64,000 nt of DNA from Calendula officinalis. Its lineage: Eukaryota; Streptophyta; Magnoliopsida; Asterales; Asteraceae. Location: NCBI GenBank assembly GCA_963853835.1, contig OY970820.1, positions 29,970,873 to 30,034,872 on the forward strand, given 5' to 3'. The position numbers and the translations under genes were made by a program. The notes beneath the pieces are model-generated. The model was not told the origin of the DNA and made no database searches. It saw only the letters and a list, made by a program, of their open reading frames with translations. The stretch's first letter is position 1, and the number at the start of each line of letters is the position of its first letter. Of this stretch, positions 1 through 11,450 are shown one piece after another.

Positions 1-300
1 AGAAAAGTAGCATATCGATTATAGCTACCCGAAGAGCTTAGCAGTATTCATAACACTTTTCATGTGTCGCACCTAAGAAAGTGATTGGTGGATGAAGCTT
101 CATATGTGCCAATAGAAGAGATTGTTATTGATAACAAATTGAACTATGTTGAAGAACCGATAGTGATTCTAGATGTGAAGATCAAGAAATTGAGAAATAA
201 GGAGATCAAAATCTTCAAAGTTCAATGGAGGCATAAAAAGGGGTCCGAGTATACTTGGGAATCCGAAGAAGAACTTGCTAAGTATTACCCGACATTATGA
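1..300 (+). pseudogene. Ty3/gypsy polyprotein C-terminus (integrase end plus chromodomain), degenerate
   Basis: Frame 1 reads as the last part of a Ty3/gypsy integrase: an LPEELSSIHNTFHVSHLRK-like stretch followed by a chromodomain-like end (IKIFKVQWRHKKGSEYTWES) and a stop at 298-300. This order is typical of chromovirus (Del/Tekay-type) elements, where the chromodomain is thought to guide integration to heterochromatin. Two in-frame stops (22-24 and 79-81) break the reading, the second lying where a Cys codon usually follows the LRK motif, so the copy is dead. The rest of the element lies left of the window. The polypurine tract and 3' LTR follow at once, which supports the call. Confidence 0.85.
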
Positions 301-330
301 CAAGAATGGATTGTGAGGACACAATCCTAG

Positions 331-346
331 ATTAGTGGGGGAGAGT
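331..346 (+). other. Polypurine tract of the left Ty3/gypsy element
   Basis: A purine-rich run (attagtgggggagagt) lies directly before the TGTAACACCCC start of the LTR. This is the usual plus-strand priming site position in LTR retrotransposons. Confidence 0.7.
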
Positions 347-390
347 TGTAACACCCCAAAAATTTAAGAAGAAATATACCAACATTAACT

Positions 391-604
391 GATCAGTTAG
401 TGTTGATCCCGTTAGTGCTGACCAATTAGTGTTGATCCTGTTAGTGCTGATCCTGTGAGTGCTAATCCCGTTAGTGCTGATCCCGTTAGTGCTGATCCCG
501 TTAGTGCTGATCCCGTTAGTGCTGATCCTGTTAGTGCTGATCAGTTAGTGCTGATCCCGTTAGTGCTGATCAGTTAGTGATGATCCCGTTAGTAACTGAT
601 CAGT
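391..604 (+). repeat. 15-bp minisatellite in LTR
   Basis: About 14 imperfect copies of the unit cccgttagtgctgat, with variants replacing ccc by cag so that TGATCAGTTAGTG blocks appear. It lies ~45 bp inside the LTR start. Expansion by replication slippage is the simplest explanation. Confidence 0.9.
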
Positions 605-1651
605 ATCAATCTTGAAGAGCAATATTAATATTTGATGACCTGTAGTAACTTTACTAATATGTAAAGGACTAAATGTTTCAATTAAGTTTACTTATGGGTG
701 AAGGAACTTAAAAAGTGAAACTTGAAGGGGGAAATGTATTAAAATAGAATTGTGAGAAGTATATGTGTAACTTAACTAGGATGAGTGGCATTTCACAGAT
801 ATCATTGTGTGTGTATATGTCAGTCGACATATCTCTTTGAGAGTTGAAGGAAGAAAACGAAATTGAAAGAGAGGAAGAAAGATTCAACAAATTGAAGGAG
901 ATCCTAAGAGTAAAATCAGAATCAAAACTAAAAGGAGGTGAGTATTCTTCTCTTTGATTGTTGTTTTTGAGCTAGGGTTTGAGGTTTAACCCAAACTTGA
1001 TTAGAAGTGAAATTGTTGGTTTATATGTCTAAATGGTTGTTAATAGACATCAAATTCAGTCTCTGATTCCCCCTAAAAGTGTTTTATAACTTGGGGTTAA
1101 TGCATGCAAGAGTTTGAGAGTTGGATTGAATGGATTTGGTAAACTTTATTAAAGTTCGGAGTTTTTGACAGCACTAAAATCAGAAATTGTGATGTGTTGT
1201 AAAAAACATATACAATAACCTTAACTCGGAATTTAGTGTGGTCAGAATCGTTGGAAAGGTATTCGAGTCTACTTTCCAACAAAATTTATTTCAGAACCAG
1301 ATTCGAAGGGTAAGTCGGTTAGATTTCAGAAAGGGCACATGCTGTCGAGTTTTGAGAAAAATGTTATGTTGTGTTAGAGTAAAATTAAGTAGATGATTAT
1401 TGAAAATAATCATATTAGTAGTAAAAGTTGTATTTTTATGTGCTTATGTATATGATTATGTATATATAGGAGCCAAGGTGTAAAGACTTGCTTGCTAATT
1501 GTGTGATTTTCAAACGGGTCAGAAAAACAGGTGAGTAACGGGTAGGCGTTAAAATTGGTAATTGACACTTTGTGTATCATTTTGTTGGATGAAAAAGTGT
1601 GAAGATTACCAATTAAGATGTTTAAGTATTATATTAATTGTTGTGGGCGAA

Positions 1652-2047
1652 ATGAATCTTTTGATTCATATAAAGGCGGAATGAATCTCTTTGATTCATA
1701 TAAAGGCGGAATGGATCTCTTTGATTCATATAAAGGTGGAATGAATCCTTTTGATTCATATAGAGGTGATTGAATCTTTTGATTCATAAAGAGGCGAAAT
1801 GAATTCATTATAGAGGTGAAATGAATCTTTTGATTCATAAAGAAGGAGAAATGGGTCGTTTGGCCCATATAGAGGTGACATGAATCTTTGATTCATAAAG
1901 AGGGCGAAATGGGTCGTTTGACCCATATAGAGGTGAAATGAATCTTTTGATTCATGAAGAGGACGAAATGGGTCGTTTGGTCCATATAGAGGTGACATGA
2001 ATCTTTCGATTCATATAAGGGCGAAATGAATCTTTTGATTCATATAT
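1652..2047 (+). repeat. Tandem array of ~13 stem-loop units in LTR
   Basis: About 14 units of 26-31 bp, nearly all holding a short hairpin. Two stem types occur: ATGAATC-loop-GATTCAT and ATGGGTC-loop-GACCCAT, with loops of 3-5 nt (often TTTT or GTTT). In the second half of the array the two types alternate, giving a dimer repeat. Both arms of a stem change together; intermediate units (GGCCCAT, GGTCCAT, ATGGATC) keep G-T wobble pairs. One unit near 1800 is degenerate. Confidence 0.85.
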
Positions 2048-2628
2048 ATTAAGTGGATGTATTTGTATGTTGTATGATTAGCCGTTATTCAATAAGCGAA
2101 AGCTCACGGTTTAAGTGTGGTTGTTTTGTAGGTAAACCAAGCGGGTCAAAGTTGGGCGGAAATCAAGGGTGAGCTAACAGAGTGAAATTTCATATTTTGT
2201 TGGTAAAGAAACTTCAACTTTAAGCATGTATGATAGTTAGCTTAAACACCCACTTTTGTTATGCAATTGGTGTTAAATTGCATAGGTGAATATTAAGTCG
2301 TTTTTGTTGTTGAAGGGTTTGAATATAAATGGTTGTATAAAGTATGTTTGAAGCCTTTATAATGAAAGTGTTGTTATTTGATAAGACATGAGTTTTTTGT
2401 GTAAAAATTTGTAGTCAAGTTTTGTAGAATTTTGTTGAATTTGTAAAATTCATATAAAATCAACCGTAGCTCCGTTTGGGGCGTACGACTTGTCGTTTTA
2501 AAGGTGAAAGGGTCTACTTTTTAAATATTAAATTATCCTGGGAATATCTGGGCATTAACCTGCTCAGAAACTACTTTTGGAACAACAGGTTAGTTGGGTA
2601 AAAAAAATAAAAAAATCAGGGTGTTTCA

Positions 2629-3177
2629 GAAAATCTCTCCATCATACAGTATATATAATTGATTCTTTAACATAGATAATTTTTATATAGCATTAATAAA
2701 TCATAGTTTTATATATCTTGTTTCCGAGTTTGGAAATTTTGTTTAATATCTTTATAATGATGGATGATGGTAAAATATCATACTATAAAACATATCTTGT
2801 TTTTAATATTTTTTTAGTTTCATATTAGTTTGTAATCTTGGTATACAGTACCAATTTGTACCAACCAGCATTGTTGGTAGCCAAACAAATTGGTACCAAG
2901 TATACTTGGTATGGTAACGGTAGTCAAATTAGCGTACCAACTATAGTTGGTACGGTACACGATATGAGGCAAATATACGACCCATCATCCACTAACTATC
3001 TACTTTAATATATTTTAACTTTACTTTAATATTTTGACTTAAAAATCGTGAAACCTCAAATGTATCACTTATTGTGATACATCACAGATGAAGTATATGT
3101 TTTCTAATTTACTTTTTACATACAAGAAATATTAATATATAATTCTAAGTGTACTTATAATTCATACACATTATATA
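2629..3177. other. AT-rich spacer with GGTACCAA-type palindromes
   Basis: No coding signal. Between about 2838 and 2957 there are several forward and reverse copies of TTGGTAC/GTACCAA and similar short palindromes, which may be the core of a decayed MITE. The rest is AT-rich DNA ending at the Helitron insertion site (A at 3177). Confidence 0.6.
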
Positions 3178-3280
3178 TCTACTACTTATAAAGCATTTAG
3201 CCCTTTCCATAAATACCTTTTTGAAAATTCAGCCACTTTTTTTCCATTTTGATATTTTAACAAAATAAGGAAAAAAAAGT

Positions 3281-3360
3281 GACAGTCATGGATCAAACCC
3301 ATGACCTCCCTCTCATTTGTCATGCGCTTAACCACCTGCTCTAGCGGTTGCTTAAGTTTT
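3281..3360 (-). repeat. tRNA-like segment in Helitron 5' end
   Basis: Read on the minus strand there is an A-box-like TAGAGCAGGTGG and, ~40 bp on, a B-box-like GGTTTGATCC. Spacing resembles a tRNA gene, but there is no full cloverleaf or acceptor stem that I can draw. It starts ~100 bp inside the Helitron. I take it as a tRNA-derived relic, not a tRNA gene. Confidence 0.6.
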
Positions 3361-6300
3361 ACATTCAAAACATACAATAATAAATTAATTCGAAATTCGG
3401 CTTGCTCATTAACACACCCTTTCAGATACCCTATTACACACATCGCCTCCCTCGATGTTCATTTCCCAGCCTCGAAAGATGCAATCACGTTTACAGGTTT
3501 ACAAATAAACGGATTTCTCTACCAACCTCGATTATGCAATTACCCTTTCAAATGCGCACCTCTTCAACTTACGGGTTTCTATATCTCTATCATCTTGAAT
3601 CATATCACTCACAGATTCACTCATATTCGGCACAGAGAAGAACGACACCATGATCCGCAAGAAATTCTTCCTCGCGTCTTCTTTCCTCATAGAGTGTCGT
3701 CGTAGCCTACGTTTCTGATGTAAGTGTTTATTCACATGTATAGTATCCATTCCCTTGATTAAGCTTTTGTATTATTTTATTTACCTTGTGATTTAAGTTT
3801 TTTATAATTTAATATATTCTCTCTGGTGATATTTGTTTTTTTTTTCATGACAGAATCTGACATTGCTTCTGGGATTGTCTGCACTGAGTATAGTAATTTC
3901 TTAAAATCCTTACCAGTTTCTAAACTAACAAAGTAAAAGCTGAGGAGCAAAATAGGATCCGATGTCAATGTTAGTTCTTAGATGTGCTAAAATAGATAGA
4001 AAAGCTTCATGATCCAAGCTTCTTACCAATCTGGATGTTTTTCTTATTTGTATGAGATCTAGTGATTTACAACTGTATTTTTTATTTTTTATTTTACTTT
4101 GAGATTAAAATAGGGCAGTCAAATCTCTTGAAATCGTCCATTTTAGCTAATGGAACTGCAGGTTACTGGTTTATACAACTTATTTCATTGATGAAGTTAT
4201 TAGGATTTAATCACATAACTTGATCTTGATGTAACACTAGGGTTCCAAACAAATCAAATTGCTAACAATGTGAATCAATGATTTCCGAAATGCAGTTGGA
4301 TTTATTTAATTTTTACCTTATCTTGTCCATAATTTTTTATTGCCATTATCTCATAATATTGTGTTTAGGATGCTAATATAAAAGCAAATGGTGGAACAAC
4401 TAAATCAAATAGAAAGGTAATTCAAGAATTCTATCTTGATTCTGTATTTTTCTTTAATTTTAACTTTGATTTGGAATTTCATATGTATTATGTTCTTGTA
4501 GGGTGATGATGATTTGAAGAAAAAGATGGCATTTATGACTCAATTCTTTTTGCCCATTTTTCAAAATTTAAATTTCTAATTTATCACTTTTTGCTCTTCT
4601 TTAAATGATATGATGTTAAACAAATTGTTAATATTGCGCACATCTCTAACTTTTTTCAGTGAATGGGTTGACAAAAGTCAGGTAAACATCAATTGAAGTA
4701 TTATAAACTTCCATTTAATAATATTCTTTGATTTTGACTTTCTAATGTTAATTTTCAGTTGAGTACTATACGTTTTGCTGCAGCTAAGCACCTATTCGTC
4801 TGAAGAATATTTTTTTTTTTTTTTTTTGTAAATATGATAGTGGGTTGACAGGTGAAATCCCTGACACAAGCTTGACAGTGTCTTCTTCCAATGGGAATTA
4901 CATACTTACAAGACAGGAACAAGATCAAGCTGCAGTGAGTTAAACAGAATGTAATTAATTCTTATTTTGCTGCAGTGAATTAAACAAAATGTAAGTAATT
5001 CTTATTTCATTTGGAATAGCATTTAGGAATGCAATGTGTTAAATTGATTTACAATGATAGTATTTTTTTTTTTTACTTCAAATCAGCTGTATGGTGTAAT
5101 TAATATTTTAACTTTGTAATTGTTTGGTTTGCGTGTGTTGAATTCCATGGAAAGGCTGGTGTACAGTTGCTGGAAAATTCAGTGACGATATCATTCTAAC
5201 TCGATGTAAGTAAAAAAAATATTTCTTCATTTTTTACCAAATTAATTTATATAATATAATGTTATTCTGCGGATTTGAATATTCATTTTGGTTAATAGAT
5301 TGTTAATCCGAATATGGAAATAAAACACGCATTACAATTTCTGTTGTTGACGGGATCTCCCCGGGAACAAGTTTTGCAGGTCATGCAAACCTAAACCCTG
5401 TATTCAAGAAAAACGGGACAAATCTGACATTAATATGTTTTATGGTCTTATTAATCTGCTACACTGATGAATAAACCTAATGTTGTTTATCTTAGAAATA
5501 AAGGTTCGAGCAGGATGCTTTTAAGAAATCGTACCAGTTCCATTATTAGCACATCCCCTTCTTAATCATGCTTTCAACAAGTGAAATTCTATTCTCTTGG
5601 TTATTTTGGTTATTTTACAAGTCCTTTACAAATGATGAATGATCTGAAATTTTTGTTCGCCGAGACTTTTGTTGGTCCTGTCCTAATTTGATTTAACAAT
5701 TGAGGTTTTAGTGGAGCTTGTTGGTCGGCACAAGGTATGGTTAAGAAGTCACTTCTAGAGGATCTAATCCGAAAAAATTTCTAGATTAAGCATTTATAAG
5801 ATGTTGTAACAATTTGTTTAGATTTTTTGTGTATGTAACCGAAAGTTTAGGTTTACTTTTATATTTGAAGTCAATTGAAGAAGTGAAGGGTTGTCTTCTT
5901 AGTGATGATTTGTATGCAGGCTTTTAGATGTAATTCCCTTCCTTTGGTGCGTTCTTTTTATCTAGAGTAAATTACAAAAATTGTCCTAGTGGTATACCTG
6001 ATTCTTCGTTTTTGTTACGGTTAGAAGTAGAAGAACTTGAAACAATTTAGTTACCAATGCACATAGCATATTATAGGGTCAATTTGTGTTATGGTTTGCT
6101 TCTAACAGGTCAAAATGCAAGTTAGCTAAAATGAAAGGAAGTTGCTTCTAATGCATTAAGGATTTTACCCGTTCTTTCATTTGAAGGAGGAACTAGAAGA
6201 AACATACTAGGTACATGAAACTCCGCGTATTACTTAATATCAATTTTGCAACTCACTGTATTAGCATGTAAATGAAACTCCAAGTGGCAACAAAAAGAAA

Positions 6301-6703
6301 TGTACCTCCAAACTTGGTTATCGAAAGAAAATTTAGACATTTGATTTGTAATGTTTTGAAGGTTTTTAAAATTACCGTCACTTTCTCATTAAAATTAACT
6401 GGATTTTCTAAAAGTGCAGGGCTTTCTAACTTCTATATGTGTTTGTGAGTGATACAAAATTATAAAAATGAGCTGGTCTTCCGAACATCGTGTTTGTGAG
6501 TGATCAAAAGTATAGAAATAATCTCTAACTAGTTGCTTTGATTGTCGAAGATATTTCTATCATCAAAGATGATATTTGGCTTTCAAAATATAGTATCAAA
6601 GACAGACAATTTTCTGTTGTAAAATAAAGTTGCACTTACACAAGTCCTATCAAACTTGCTTGTGTAACCAAACAACATTGCTCGCCACAAACTATAGTTA
6701 CAG

Positions 6704-6738
6704 GGTACCCGCCGCCACATTGCGCGGGTACCTGCTAG
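6704..6738 (+). other. Helitron 3' terminal hairpin and CTAG
   Basis: Nine-bp arms GGTACCCGC and GCGGGTACC flank an 11-nt loop; CTAG follows at 6735-6738 and the next base is T. This is the termination signal structure of Helitrons. Confidence 0.85.
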
Positions 6739-7776
6739 TTTTTAATAAAGGTAATATGTTAAGATATTTCATACGACGAAAAATTGAATATATACTTTTA
6801 CGAGTATCATAAATATTTTATATTTTATTAGATTTTCGTACTAGAAATTCAATTTTGTGGATTCAAATAACTTTATTTTGATCAATGGTATATCATAAAA
6901 CAAATGTATGTCACATAATTATGACCGTCAAACCGTGTCATCGTGTCGTGTTCTTACGTAACACGAAATAACACGTATTTGAATTTGTCAACACAACACG
7001 AGATCGTATTTTATTTTACTAACACGAACACACCCCAATTAAATAATGATAAACACGACAGACACGACAACACGTAATAATTAACAAAAATATCAAATTT
7101 TTTACTTAACACATGCTAAAAAATCGACAAACACGACAAGATTACTACTAAATGTTCTCAAAATTATTATTACCGTTTTGAAAGCCACACATGTAATTAT
7201 CTTATTAACATTTCCCAGGAAATGATTGCTCATCTACGGTTGATGAGCGGTTCTTTTTTCTTCCGTCAATTCCTCATCTCGCAAAATCAGGGATATTGAG
7301 AAGCTTCTTTTTTCTCCAGTCGATCACAACAGCCTTTAATCTTCCTTTCTTTACACGCATACCATGCCCTCATCCCGCAAAATCAGGGATATTCAATCAA
7401 GTCAAAGACCATACTTATAATCTTCCCAAATCAAATATCTTCCATGGAGAAGAAACAGAAGCAATCAATGTCATCTTGTCCACTAAAAAAACCCTAAATT
7501 ACGTGTTACATATATCGAATTCCTTAATTTCTTTTGAAATATGGAGCAGAGAAATTCAAAGGTGAAGTCATAGTCGAGTGAGATCAGAAGTCGTGAATTT
7601 GTGGAAGCGCGCGGGTGACGTGAACAAAACCATAGTTTTTAAAGAAAAGAAAGAGGGAGAAGCAGGTTCTTACTTTTTCTTTTCAAATATTAATATTTTG
7701 GTATTTTGTCGTATTTTTAAACATGTTTATATTAAACTGAACTTATTCAACAAGTATTCACATGTTTATATACCCC
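6739..7776. other. Spacer with ACACGA-rich block
   Basis: No gene is supported. Between about 6925 and 7135 the sequence is rich in CGTGTCGTGTT and its complement AACACGACA, as in the self-complementary internal part of some plant hAT-type MITEs; I found no clean ends. A ~20 bp phrase (cgcaaaatcagggatatt) occurs twice near 7277 and 7377. Open frames at 7296-7565 and 7578-7781 have no recognisable product. Confidence 0.5.
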
Positions 7777-7854
7777 TTTAAACGAATAATTAACAGAATT
7801 TATAACAATAATATAATTTTTGTTGTTATAAATTCTGTTAATTATTCGTTTAAA
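7777..7854. repeat. Perfect 32-bp inverted repeat (foldback)
   Basis: Arms 7777-7808 and 7823-7854 are perfect reverse complements (TTTAAACGAATAATTAAC... against its complement) around a 14-nt AT loop. The structure would form a strong hairpin. It may be a minimal foldback element; no target duplication is obvious. Confidence 0.9.
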
Positions 7855-8076
7855 AGGCATATGTTTATATATAATTGTATGATATGAACATGATTTCGAG
7901 TACCCCTGCTAGGTTGAGCGTTTTGTGCGTGTACTTGGCATTTCTTTTGTAACTCAGAATCACTAGAGGTAATTAGACAAATAATGTTAATCTTAATCAA
8001 ATTGTGATGAATGAAAAGAATATATTTTATAAAATGATGTTATCTGATACAAATTATAGGTTTTGGTTGCTCTGCA

Positions 8077-8444
8077 GAGTCATTTGCTAAAATAATGCTC
8101 TTTCCACCAAAAATGCACAAATAATGCTGTTTTTTCACTCATTGCAAAAATAATGCTATCCCCCTTTGGAATTTCGGATCCCCCATAATCCCCTACTTGA
8201 AAACCCGGATCCTACATCTTTCTGATTTTTTGTACTGATTTTGTACTTTCTGATGCTGGGGTACTTTCCCCCTTCTCAAAAGATGAGAGAGAGTGGGTTA
8301 GGGTTGATGTGTGACTTAATCTCTCTCTCTTTCTTTAAATCTTTTTCTTTTTGCATATTAATGTAGTAATTATCTCCTTTTGACAAAGAAAGTTTTAAAT
8401 TTTTCTTGCTAAATTACCTTTCTTATATTCCGTAGTCTTTCTTT

Positions 8445-8479
<35 letters not shown>

Positions 8480-9719
8480 AAACACCATGGCTTGTTAGGA
8501 TGATAAATTTCTTTATCCATAAACTTTATAAGAAATTTAATAAAGAACAAAAATAAATGAGCTTATCAACCTAAGCTTTCATACATTACCTTGAAAATAA
8601 ATAAATTGTTGAGTTTTCAAAATTTTAATATACCCTTGAGCACGAGAAATAAGCTAAGTTAAACATCATTAATATTTTTCCTTGGTCTCTTATTTGGTAT
8701 TTTTCCATTTTTCTATCATGATGTTATGTGATATTTTTTGGGAAGTAATTCATATTATATTATATCTTATATACAATTCTCATCCAATCTTAACTGTTCA
8801 TTAGAACTTAAACGGAGGGAACAAAATAACGGAACGGCTAAAATAGTAAAATACTAATTGCAAATAACGGACCCCAAAAATAGTAAATGCAATCTGCAAT
8901 TTATATTTTAATAAAATACTAAGTTCCTCGTTCATATACATGCTTAAAACATGGTTTAGAAAGAAAACTTGTCATATTTTTAAACTCAAAGACTATAAGG
9001 TAGGAAAATAAAATTGTCAATGATTCTAGACGTACGTATATATTAATACTTTGTTTTGTGTACAACTAATTCATGTCACATGCAGAAAATATCTCTTGTT
9101 TTGGACAGGGACGTCTCTGAAATTTTGAAGACCCCGTGCGAAAACACGAAAATAGGCCCCCTAAGTACAAAATTTTTATAAAAATGTGTACTTCTTAAAT
9201 CTTTTTCTATTAAATTATTAAGTTGACTTAAATTTTAAAATTATATATAAGATATATAAAAAAAATTAGACTCCTATAAAATATGGACATTGTACGGATG
9301 TACTCTTGCACCTCCTCAAAGACACCACTGATTTTGGAGTCATGGGTGTAACCCAAATAATATAGTACGACACATGTAACGAAATATAATCTATAGTACA
9401 TTCATTTGATAGTATTATTATTTTTTTATTGTTTATTGGGAACAGAAGGGAGAAAAAGATAGAAAGCAGTACCCTAAGTCACACATCAACCCTAAACCCA
9501 CTCTCTCTCATCTTTTGAGAATGGGGGAACGTACCCCAGTGTCAGAAAGTACAAAATCAGTAAAAAAAATAAGAAAAATGTAGGATCCGGGTTTTTAAGT
9601 AGGGGATTATGGGGGATCCGGGATTCCAAAGAGGGGATAGCATTATTTTTGCAATGGGTGAAAAAACAGCATTATTTGTGCATTTTTTATGGAGAGAGCA
9701 TTATTTTGGCAAATGACTC
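8077..9719. mobile_element. Mutator-like element with ~240-bp TIRs, no transposase
   Basis: The left terminal inverted repeat (8077-8318) and right one (9475-9719) match over almost their whole length, starting GAGTCATTTGC. They are flanked by 9-bp direct repeats TGCTCTGCA (8068-8076) and TCCTCTGCA (9720-9728), which differ at one base; 9-bp duplications are typical of Mutator elements. The ~1.15 kb interior has a long poly(A) run (8447-8478), AT-rich DNA and no transposase, so it is non-autonomous. Confidence 0.85.
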
Positions 9720-9815
9720 TCCTCTGCAAGGGTCGTTATTGGAAAGACTACAATGTGCATAGCTGCTTACCGAATTTATAAATCATCACACGAACGCTCT
9801 ACATAAGCATCTGTA

Positions 9816-11450
9816 TCTACTATATTAGCTAAAACAAAAAATACTGAAAAATGATATTCCATTTTTACTGTCGTTCTTGAAATTTTTCTTGGTGTTGCGA
9901 TGATCAGAAATTGTGAAAATATAATCTTTAAATGATATATATGTTTGTATTTACGAAAACTCAAACTCAAACAAATTATATTCATATTTTAGGTCTTTCG
10001 GATTTGACTATGACTTCAGCTGTGTATTGTAAAAAATTTTCAATATATAAAGTGAAAATTGGGGTTTCTCTTTTCTATGAAGATTTTACTCGTAAGTCCA
10101 ATTTATATATATTCTATGTTTTTTTTGAGTTTTCTTGAAGTCTTTTGTTAGAAAATTGACACATTTTTTCTAAAACTAAACACACTCATAGATTTTTTTT
10201 CTTAGCAATCCCCAATCCGTGGTTCTTAAAATCTGGAAACCGAAGCTTTGTTTCGGTTTGGTTAGAACCTGCCCAAACTGATTACTAGCCCAATTACTAG
10301 TCGAGCAGTCCAACATAACTTGCCCAACAGTGAACCAGTTGACTCAATTTTAATGGTTATTCTGATTCAATTTTCTTTAAGTTTAGCCTGTAATATTTTC
10401 GAATTTTTGGTGTTCCACATCAGACTTTGAATATGCTGAATTTGTTGGATTCTACTGGGATCAGTGGCCAAACTTTGACTTGTGAGTCACCTCAATTCTA
10501 TTGGTTAGTTTTTCTTCCTTCCCTGATAAATACATTTACATGTTATGAAAATTTATGCATTCGGAAAATAAAGAAATGGCTTTAAAAGGAAACGTGTCAA
10601 TTGGGTCGAATAGGTCGAAAGTCGCTCAAAGTGTATATTTAATGTGTAAAAATGTTACATAATTTTAGTTCAAAAATAGATTATTATTAACATAGTATTA
10701 TTTATGTAATTATAATTTTACTCTTAATTTTCTTTGGACGAAATGTGTTTCCAGTTAACCCAACTGAAACAAAAATGCACATGCTTTGATGTATTATCCA
10801 ATCTGACATGATTTATTTTGCAGACTTTGTGTAACATTCTTGGCATTTGATGTTTTTTTTGTTGTTATATGTGTTGCTGTTGCATGTGGTGTTGGTATTG
10901 ATGCTTGCTGCGCTAAACCATGAATTATTGCAATCTTGAATTGCAAAAAATAATTATCCAAGTTAAAATTTGTTACAATTAAAAAAAAGTAGATGATCTT
11001 TTTCATAATAGTTTTGTAAGTAATTATCATGAATTCTTAGTTATTCATGAAAATTTTATATTGAATTAGATGGTGCAACTAAGTATGATATCCATCATTT
11101 GTATGTGATTTATTTATGCATCTTTATGTTTTATAGTGACATCTTTTTCAACAGGTTTGCGAGTATTGTGGTGCCCTTTTTTGGCATGAGGAACGCCAGA
11201 AAGGTCATTTTACGGATTAAAGACAATAGGTGTTGTAGAAGTGGTTCGGTTTTGGTTCATGCTATTTCCAAAAAAACGTTTTTGGGTTTGATTGTGTCGA
11301 GTATGTTTTGTAGACTCTATTTATTTCTAACAAAGCAAAGGTTTGCATGTGAAATTTTTTGTATCGACTATATGCTATTAATGTCAATTTATAGATATGG
11401 TGTGTATGTTTGCAACCCGCCGCGAAGCGCGGGCATGAAGAGATGTTAAT
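9816..11450 (+). mobile_element. Decayed Helitron with Rep/Hel zinc-finger remnant
   Basis: At 11158 onward, just after an AG, one frame reads CEYCGALFWHEER, and after a frameshift RCCRSGSVLVHAI. Both match the N-terminal zinc-finger region of plant Helitron Rep/helicase proteins (C-x2-CGA-x-FW-x-ER ... CC). The hairpin CCCGCCGCGAAGCGCGGG at 11416-11433 is a typical Helitron 3' hairpin, but no CTAG follows, so the terminus is damaged. A possible 5' end is ATCTACTATATTAGC with TC at 9816; this is uncertain. Nearly all of the protein, including the replication and helicase motifs, is missing. Confidence 0.6.

Larger units (their letters stand above)
347..2628 (+). mobile_element. 3' LTR of the left Ty3/gypsy (chromovirus-type) element
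   Basis: The LTR starts TGTAACACCCC directly after the polypurine tract and is taken to end at GGGTGTTTCA, which is nearly the inverted complement of the start; this gives 2282 bp. The matching 5' LTR is outside the window, so the right border rests on the terminal inverted motif only. It contains two tandem arrays (391-604 and 1652-2047). Long LTRs of 2 kb or more fit the Tekay/Del group. Confidence 0.75.
3178..6738 (+). mobile_element. Non-autonomous Helitron, complete ends
   Basis: The 5' end is TCTACTACTTATAAAGC, the classic plant Helitron start. The 3' end is a 9-bp GC-rich hairpin (GGTACCCGC/GCGGGTACC, 6704-6732) followed three bases later by CTAG. The flanking bases are A (3177) and T (6739), as expected for insertion between A and T without target duplication. 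The 3.56 kb interior has no long ORF and no Rep/Hel coding, so it would need a partner for movement by rolling-circle transposition. Short open stretches bordered by splice-like GT/AG (for example near 4380-4520 and 5150-5210) suggest captured gene pieces, but I could not identify them. A second copy of the same family starts near 59478. Confidence 0.85.

Noticed and set aside
391..604. CRISPR-like array
   Set aside because: Units follow each other directly without unique spacers; it is a minisatellite in a plant LTR.
3281..3360. True tRNA gene
   Set aside because: Only A and B boxes are recognisable; no paired acceptor stem or anticodon arm could be drawn. The same holds for 48763-48824 and 59585-59655.
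3301..3705. 134-codon plus-strand frame in the Helitron
   Set aside because: Begins in the tRNA-like segment, no recognisable domain, overlapped by other equal frames.
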